Of a stretch of 64,000 nt of DNA, positions 56,315-64,000 are shown piece after piece. Source of the stretch: Astrocystis sublimbata (lineage: Eukaryota; Ascomycota; Sordariomycetes; Xylariales; Xylariaceae); assembly GCA_022453515.1 (NCBI GenBank), contig JAJNNY010000035.1, positions 248,001-312,000 of the forward strand, written 5' to 3'. The notes under the pieces were generated by a model that was not told the DNA's origin, searched no databases, and saw only the letters and a list, made by a program, of their open reading frames with translations. Numbering within the stretch: the first letter of the stretch is position 1; every line of letters begins with the position of its first letter. Position numbers and translations under genes: made by a program.

Positions 56315-59300
56315 TGATGTCGATGGTGGCAAGAAAAATGCGGCCAAGAATTAAAGGGGAAGGATTAAGCCCAGTGCAACTAGAGAAACATGTCAGCACT
56401 CTTACGAGACAGCAGCAGGGGGGCAGGATGAGATGAGGTATCAAGAACGATATATACATACAAGCCGCAAGGCACAGCAGAAAGGTTCGTAGAAATACCG
56501 ATAAGCGAGCGACGGTAGAAAGATTCGGGCAAAGGCCCAGTGGTTGGTTTATATGGGTTCTGGCAACTCAAGACGGCGGCGTCAGGGCGGAGAGGATGGC
56601 ATCAACAGATGGTGGAGGTTCGATCGGCAAGCAAAGCGTCGTCTGCACGTCGATATACAACACAAGTACTATATGTACTGAGCCCAACCGAAGTGTCTAT
56701 ACTTTGGGAAGTGCGTTCCTCGACTGGAAAGTTCGGCTCTGCTTTTCGCCGATACAGGTTGTCGCAAGCACGACGGGATGGGATGCGGATGAGTCTCTCT
56801 CTCTCTCTCTCGGGCGACGGCACGTGTTTTTGACTTTTCTTCCTTTTCTTTCTTTAGAAATTCGATAATTGCAAACTTCGGACAACAGACAACAAAAAAT
56901 GAAACTAGCGAAGGGCAGGAGCCAACGAGGGCTTCCTAAGGGTGGGTATATAAAGCGAATGTGTGGTGAGGGTGGTGCAGTGGGCGGCAGGTGTGGTGAG
57001 AGTGTTGAGATGGGAGATTTAACTTCGCACGAGCAGCAGCCAGCAAGCGGACTGCAGGTGTGTTATAGGTAATCGAGGACCATGGACGGGACACAGGCAC
57101 ACCAGCAAATCCCTCCTCCACAGCCCACAGCCCCTCGCTCCGGCGTACCAGGGCACTCACGGCACCATGCACAGGCCTAGCACCACCTGCACCCTTACCT
57201 AGCAGCAGTAGCCCCGGCCCCCGGCCAATCTGCAGCAGGGCCGCTGGGTAAGAAGATACCTAGGTACATCAGGTACCTAGGGTGTGGCGCTAGGCAGGTG
57301 CTCCGGTATCCATGTACACTAGTGTAGCCCGCTGTTCTGTGGGTACACAGTATCTCAGCCCGCGGGCTGGGTGTGGGACTCTACCGCGGTCACTGTGTTG
57401 ACTTTTTGTGTGCATGTCTGCAGTGCATCCCGCCTGCATCTAGGTAGCTACAAGTTGCACTGGACGTAAAGTGCTGAGAATGATTGACCCTGAATCATAG
57501 CCCAACATTACCTACCACTAGGCACTCCGCACGTCCTACCTAAGCTGCCACGCAGTTTGAGTTTGAGTTTCGAGATGGGGCCCTCTTTCTCGCAACTAGC
57601 ATTGAAAACAGCAACACATGCGTCCATCTCCTGTACGAGTGCAATGTTCACGGCCTTGGCTGGCGGGAGACATACATCGCGCAGTGTTGGTGTTGGTGTT
57701 TTTGCCTATGTACTATCCAAATACAACAAGCCTTACAGTATTACATGCCGCATACTCGTCGATTCATTGGTATAAAGCAAATACTTCGAAGATCCTTGTG
57801 GCTAGGGTCGGTAGGTGAGCCAACCCCGATGTGGTCAAAAGCCTGGCAGGTCAAAGGGCAAAGGTTCCGAGCAGCCGAGCAGGAGGACGGCTGGAATGCT
57901 GTCATTGTCATATTCGCGCGGCGTGGACGCCCGCGACATAAAAAAAGAACACGCACGAACCAGGCGCTTAGCTAACACCCATGATGGACTTCAGCCACCA
58001 TGACAGAGCCAGCCAGAGAACAAGAGAGCAAAGAAACCGACACAGCGGAATGGGATGCATTGTTACATCTCTCAGGGCTGTCATCGACCCCATTTTGGCT
58101 CCGTCATACCAGCACTAATACATTATGCTCCTAAGTTCTGACCTAAAGCCTTAGACAGGCCCTTAGTAGTCCTGTAATCGTGTGCGGGTGTCGAGGGTGT
58201 GACCTAGATGACTATGTCTACAACTCTACTTACTTACTTCGTGTGATTTGTGATTCGTGATGCATTGAGCGGCCAGGCAATCATCGTTCCTTCGGGGCCA
58301 CACTATATCACCTTCTTCTATCGCCCTACAGACTCACTGGGACGACCTTACTGATCTAGTAATATTCATGCATCATGGAGGCTGTACGAATAATAAATAT
58401 ATGCATACTGACGACTGAATAGGTAGTATGCTCCACGCCCTAGGCAACTGTTTAAGAGCCAATCAGTGGGCAGGAAGTCACACGCACAGGAACTGCTATA
58501 ATGGCGGCAACATATAACCTTGGAACCTATAGTCCCGTCAACTCATCAGTAAACAAACTGCAAAGATGGATTGTCTTGGTCGAAACAGCACAAGCAGCTA
58601 GCTCCGAGGTCATCGCTAAGCAACATTCATCATGTAAGTAGTGAGTATCGATCGAATACTGTAGAAACCGCCTGATCTCTCTATCCTGCCCGACGCCCCG
58701 ACGAGCGAGCATGTGCAGGGCACCGACCGATGAGGCGAAGCACACTGCTGGCGTCCATTGACTGGATCCTCTTCCGTTGCGCTACTCCCCAAGCATCCTG
58801 GTCGCCCATGGCCATCCCCGTCACCCCACAGTGCTCTACACAGGGGTCCAGGAATCGTCAGTTGCCCTCTCTGTCTTCATCTGCGGTTCAGACAACGCCA
58901 AGTATCAGGCGGCCTTTGAATCTCGTGCCGTACAGAATGCTTCAGTGGTCCGACTGGCCTGACCAGAACCGCGTTCAACGTCTACTCCTACCTACCTGCA
59001 CTTCACATCTTGACATTCGTCATATCCATCGCGGCCTAAAATGTGTGTGGCGTTCACCAAACGTCCTCGCAGCTGAGTGTCATCCTCACGCACCTTACTC
59101 TGCAGCTTGACGGGTAAGCAACCAGAGGCTGTGCTGTCACCGCTTCAGCACTTTGACGTGTTGGGTTCTGGACGGGCCGTCTCGACAGACAGTCTGGGAG
59201 CAAGAGAGAGAGACACACACACAGAGAGAGAGAGATAGAGAGAGGCGAATGGTAGGTAGCATTAGGTGTTCGCGCGTGGCCAGCTCGGTGTGCTGGGCGA

Positions 59301-62300
59301 CGGGACATCTGCGCTTCCCATCATGGCTGGTCCCTACTCCTCCTCCGCATACACCCGCCCGAAGCAAGTGGTCACTGGTCACCAATTGGAGAAAACCTGC
59401 GGTAGGTGTCACAGCAACCTATAGATGTCACATCTACTGGTCACGGCTTGGGGATAAACTCCTATCCAGCCTGTCGAGTTGTCGCCAGGGTGCACACTGC
59501 ACACCGCTGCTATAGCCAGGCAACATCATTCTATTACATGCAGTTCATGGTTGTGTGCGCTTGAGGAAGGGGGGCCTTATGTGACCAGCGCTCTGTCTTT
59601 CCATCAGGAATATATCCCACATGCATGGGTTATATCCGCCCATATCCTCCATCTGGTATTGTCCTCAGCTCCATGTATCTCCGGGAGAACGCAGTGTAGG
59701 TATATTATGGTACTCGTCTCGCTCGCCGGCGATACCTAGAGGCCAAGGGAAATTCCGTGCCACGACAAGAAAAAAAGCGTGGGTACCGGGAATTCCTGGA
59801 TAGGCAGGATGCCATCCGCATGCTGCCAGGTTTCAGGTACTGCGTCCCCGTGGTTTGTCATTATCGACGAACCGACTCTACCATGGTCTCGTAGGTTTTC
59901 TGTAGGTTTGAGCATAGCATTGTTGGATACTTATCAAGTAATGGGATTATGGGCAGTAAGCAAACCTCCTGATATCGGGGCTGGTCTGGCCTCAAAGTTT
60001 GAAGACTACCAGAAGATACACCATAACTCCGACCCATCTACATCTAGACAGCCAGAAGTGGCATTGGGGTCAGGTCATATTCATGTCAACAAGAGCCGAG
60101 GGGTCACAAGCATGGAGTGAGGATGTTGTTGTCTTGCTTCGCAGTGCGCAGGATGAAAAGTTACAAAGTACCTGACAACTCGGTTTCAGGAACATGAGGA
60201 TGTCGAGGATGATAACATTCGGGTCCCAAGCCGGGTGTTTGACAGTTCGGGCTATCAACTCCTAAGCGCCTCTAGTGTAAACCGCCATGATCACAGAGTC
60301 TTGGGAGCAGGAGTTCGGACTGTGTGCATACAAGCACAGCGTGGCTTTGTCTTCGGTAGGTTTTCTCCTAAACGGCTTAGAGCGAGCTGAGCTAGCTCCG
60401 CTTGTGCTGCTAATCCTGCGATGATGCTGCGCTAAGCAAGCGACAGGCCTCGACAGGCGAGGGTCTCGCGAGGGCACCAGGCCACCGGGGCGGGCAGCCA
60501 GACCGAAATGATCTAGTGGCGACCCCCATCTGCTCTCCATCTGCTGGGGGCGGCGTCTGTTCTTGATGTCATCTGTGAAGTCATGGCAAGGAGCGCACCG
60601 CACAGCACAGCATCCGCGCATATCTCCCGATTTTGACTTTGACGATCAGCAACACTACCAAAAAAAAAAGATCCCGACTCCATCGCGCCCATCCACAGCA
60701 GCCGCTCGCGACTAAATAAACTCCACATGACCGATGTCTGTCCACATCGCGCTTTACCGCTGACATGGCGTTTTTGGAATTCCCATTCTGACTTTCACAT
60801 ATCCAACGAAGCACTCCATAATACAACCATTAAGAAATGCCAGTGTTTATCGACTTCGGACATTGCCGACCGAATGTCTCACAGGAGACAGCCCATACCT
60901 GGTCGGGTCTACAGTAACTTACCATAGCATATCGTCACTATCACCAGCATTACTGTCACAATAGCAAGCGTTCTCAATTACCCCGTTTCTGTTGAGTATC
61001 GGCCCCGAGACACTTACCGAGCCCTCGAGCTTGGCTTGAGACGTGAGTACACTATCATCATCGGCCCAGGCGCTAGCATCGAGGAAGCGCAAAGTTGGGG
61101 AGCTATCTTTCAAGGGTCATGCGCTTAGAGGTAGCTAGTATAACAAATCCGCCCTTCTCTGCAAGCTACCTACCTAGGTACACAAGCGACACAAGCAAGC
61201 TCGGACCCAAGCTGGGAATGGGATTTCTTGACGCATATTATAGCTTGGTGTACCAGTAGCCTGTCGAGCCTGTAGAGTCGGCCTGCAGCTTAGCTACCAA
61301 CTGAGAATGGATGCTGTCGTCCATGTGGTTGGCTGAAACAGCAGTTTCTCGTGTCCATTTTTGGTGCATTTCTGGCTCCGGTCCATGTGGGCCACGGATC
61401 TGACCCATCTTGAACACAACCTACTTACTTGGCATCAGACGAGGGCTCAAAATCCCGTTGCCTTACTTGGCAGATATCTAGGTTAGTTCATTATAGCTGG
61501 GCATTACTTACTAGCACTGGCTCGCCTGGCTTCTCTAACCTCGCCAGTTTTCCCAGTGGTCAACACATCGCGCACAACCTAGACAAGCCAAATTCCCCTC
61601 GTCCGCTGGATTATGGCCTCGAAAAGGTGGTCTAGATCTGAAGCCTCATGTGCCTTTAAGATCTGACAAGCGTTTCGAATTGCCGTGAAACATCAGCAAC
61701 CCACGACGCAGTGAAAGAAAGCCATGCTGTGATAACCCCATTCATTTGCTCACATGTAATCCAGTAGTTAGTGGTCGATAGACACTTATAAGTCCACATT
61801 AACTATATCGCTGGTCAGAACTTAGATAATATACAGGTAAGAATCTCAACTATGCGTACAGTGCTACCAATTTGATACTAAGAGCTCCGATCACTGTGTA
61901 GCACCTAGAGTGCAAGAACAGCCGATTATCTGATTCAAAAACGGGTCCGAGTATGAGGGCTAGGTATGAAGCTTGGATCGACTCGCATCTGCAGCCGAGT
62001 GACTGGAACTGTCGGCGCATCCGACTATCTCAACAAGAGTCCGTCAGGTTCGACATCCGAATGCGATGATAAAGCACATAGCAGCTTCCAGAGGCTAAGG
62101 TGAGAACATATTATGAAGCAATGCACGACACAGACTTGCTAAGGTCGTTGCTTTGACACCTGTCACGCTAAACAGGGTCTCGTGATAAAGGTGTGGCAGT
62201 GCTGCCATGCGAAGCTTATACCCAGCTATCAACCAGAACCAATAGCCTCACGCAAAAATCGCCGTAGCGTACAGTACTCAGACAAAGACTCGATTCTTGC

Positions 62301-64000
62301 AAGCTTTCTCCACAGCGACTTAATAATCGTCCTCTCGCTCAGACAGGCTAGTTTAGATGGGACAGAGCTCCGACGCCGAACCATGACCAACATCCTAGCA
62401 CAGTTTCCCTTTTGTCAGGGCGGTTGACAAGCCGTGATTGCCGCAGTGGGTAGAAACTGAGGCTGAAGTACCACTCATAGTATGTTGGTGAACGTGAGAG
62501 ATATGATCGTCCGGAGGACTAGGCTAGGGGACTAAGCAACACCCTACTAGTGTAAGTAATTCGGTAGGTCAGTGTGTATCTAGGGATTACAGCCGGCAAA
62601 ACATCGACTGTTACCTACCATCGCAGCCACCCCCGGAAATACAACGTTTCATGATCGTCAACACCCGACTACCATGGGTTTACATGCGCAAAGCTTCACT
62701 AGCCGCATGGATTCTTTGCAAATTCCTATGTATCCAGGTGACAGGTACATATTATGCACATGTGCATACTAACGAGATGCGCTCCATGCAGGACACGGAA
62801 CCATCCATACGCGCTCCATGTAGTATATTATTTCCACTACCATCTGATCTGGCATAATCAAATCGACTCGTCGCCAAGGCCTTCCCCGCGTCTGTAGAAT
62901 AATGACGTTGGCCAGATCTTTGAAGGGTACATCGACCGGCCTTGTTGTTTTCCGTCGTCTTGATCTGACTGCTCAGTGACGGCATCGTGAAGCGTGTGGC
63001 AACCGTAGGTTGATACAAAGCATGTAGCTTGTAAGTGCGCAATATCGAATTCCGCAACTCGAGAGATGCCGCTTGACGATCGTCCCATTTGACCCATCAG
63101 ACTCTTCTGTGCCTCCTGCCCAAGGATCGCATGTTGTTCGAGCAACTCTGTCTTGTTCCCGTATGATTCACTCCGGGACTCCGTTGTTTTTGCGCGCGCT
63201 TCTCCTATCAGCTTGACTAGTACTGCCACGTATTATGCACGATGCTGTTTCCCAAGGGATTGGCTGCTGTTACTGTTCAAGGAACATATGGGCACTGCAT
63301 CAATTGTGCATGAAAGAGAGCGGTGAACGAATAGCTTGTACAGCAGTTGTGGGCTGCATCGCGCCAGAACCCATCTTGGTGGATGGGCCAGAGGCTCGCT
63401 CATTGGTGGCAGACCCTTTTCTCTGCACTGCAAGACATACATGCAACTGCCATAGGAGTAGTATTTACTGTAGCAGCAGGGAGGTCGAGGTTCACTACAT
63501 TAGGCCTCACTCTAGATCGACCTGCACGCTCGAATACATCTAGCCTAGGTCGAGCAGCAACCCTGCATTCGCCTATTTGCTGGAAGTGCACCGAGTGCTC
63601 TAGAGGCAACAAGAGTATTGCTCGAATATCCCTATCTCTTGATCACACGTGGGGATGGCTTCACTATTCGACTGGCAGCGTGGCATGACGCCAGTCCAGT
63701 TTCGACCCAACTACCACATAATCACAGTACCATCCATGCCAGAAATTATCGTACCACACAGCTAACTACGCCATACCCCAAAGAATCCTTTCTCCCACCG
63801 TTTCCCCATCTGTCAGAGCCCGGCAACTGTCAGCGCCAATCAGAATGGCAGAGGCTGAGCAGCCGACCGTTGCTCCAGTGAATGATTTTCGCAAGGGCCC
63901 CTTGCTCGTTTCTCGAAAAATCCCACCGACTTGGGCCTAGTGGCAGCCGGGACAAAACCTAGGAGAAGCCAGGATGCCAGGACAGGGACTAGCAACGACG
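56315..64000. other. Gene-poor region upstream of the C6 regulator
   Basis: About 7.7 kb without a convincing gene. The left part is the promoter and leader of the C6 regulator, with a TC microsatellite at about 56793-56811. Simple repeats occur at 59200-59243 (GA/CA-rich). Words of the TAGGTACCTA type occur near 57261, 57272 and 61172. All open frames are under 130 codons, with no domain or coherent splice extension; a 123-codon minus-strand frame at 62858-63229 is the most protein-like but unsupported. The window ends here, so a gene lying mostly outside cannot be seen. Confidence 0.5.
59200..59243. repeat. GA/CA microsatellite
   Basis: GAGAGAGAGACACACACACAGAGAGAGAGAGATAGAGAGAG-type sequence, a compound purine-rich simple repeat in intergenic DNA. 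Confidence 0.85.

Noticed and set aside
62858..63229. 123-codon minus-strand frame with balanced composition
   Set aside because: No domain, and extensions upstream or downstream have no phase-matched splice sites. Might be part of an unrecognised gene, but unsupported.
1..64000. Search for a defence, CRISPR or biosynthetic gene cluster
   Set aside because: Genome architecture is eukaryotic; no polyketide synthase, peptide synthetase, NLR-like or transposase gene is present, and neighbours are unrelated housekeeping genes.

Overview
The window is nuclear DNA of a filamentous ascomycete (Pezizomycotina, probably Sordariomycetes; this is an inference). The signs are compact genes with short GT-AG introns of about 43-290 bp, intron branch sites of the CTAAC/CTGAC kind, fungal-specific families (Mso1, DUF3632, Zn2Cys6 regulator) and intergenic DNA littered with the short palindromic word TAGGTACCTA. 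There is no bacterial operon structure. I found no rRNA, tRNA, CRISPR array or intact transposon.

Layout. 1-9.7 kb is gene-poor. At 10.0 kb lies a small protein made almost only of 18-residue tandem repeats, behind a strong TATA box and a G-free leader. A dense housekeeping block follows from 10.6 to 44.2 kb: MSS1/MnmE (-), MAK16 (+), MSO1 (+), GYP7-type RabGAP (+), a hypothetical protein (-), a DUF3632 protein (+), VPS55 (-), proteasome alpha-6 PRE5 (+), Elongator subunit ELP5 (-), a relic-bearing gap (27.2-28.7 kb), a coiled-coil hypothetical (-), SNRNP27 (-), alpha-glucosidase I CWH41 (+), PABA synthase ABZ1 (-), a LOG-family phosphoribohydrolase (-) and a CLPTM1 homologue (+). 44.2-53.9 kb is a second gene-poor stretch that holds AT-rich relics and a possible mitochondrial DNA insertion. 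A Zn2Cys6 transcription factor with eight exons in my model (53.9-56.3 kb, -) stands alone, and 56.3-64 kb is again gene-poor.

The genes are mostly unlinked housekeeping functions: secretion and membrane traffic (MSO1, GYP7, VPS55, CWH41, CLPTM1), ribosome and spliceosome assembly (MAK16, SNRNP27), proteolysis (PRE5), folate (ABZ1) and wobble-uridine tRNA modification in two compartments (MSS1, ELP5). No biosynthetic cluster or defence island is evident.

Exon models were built by hand from splice motifs, reading phase and family conservation; all stated exon sums are multiples of three. The most unusual items are the tandem-repeat small protein at 10.0 kb, a decayed repeat shared by 8.1 and 28.6 kb, and the AT/GC mosaic block near 48.4-48.8 kb.
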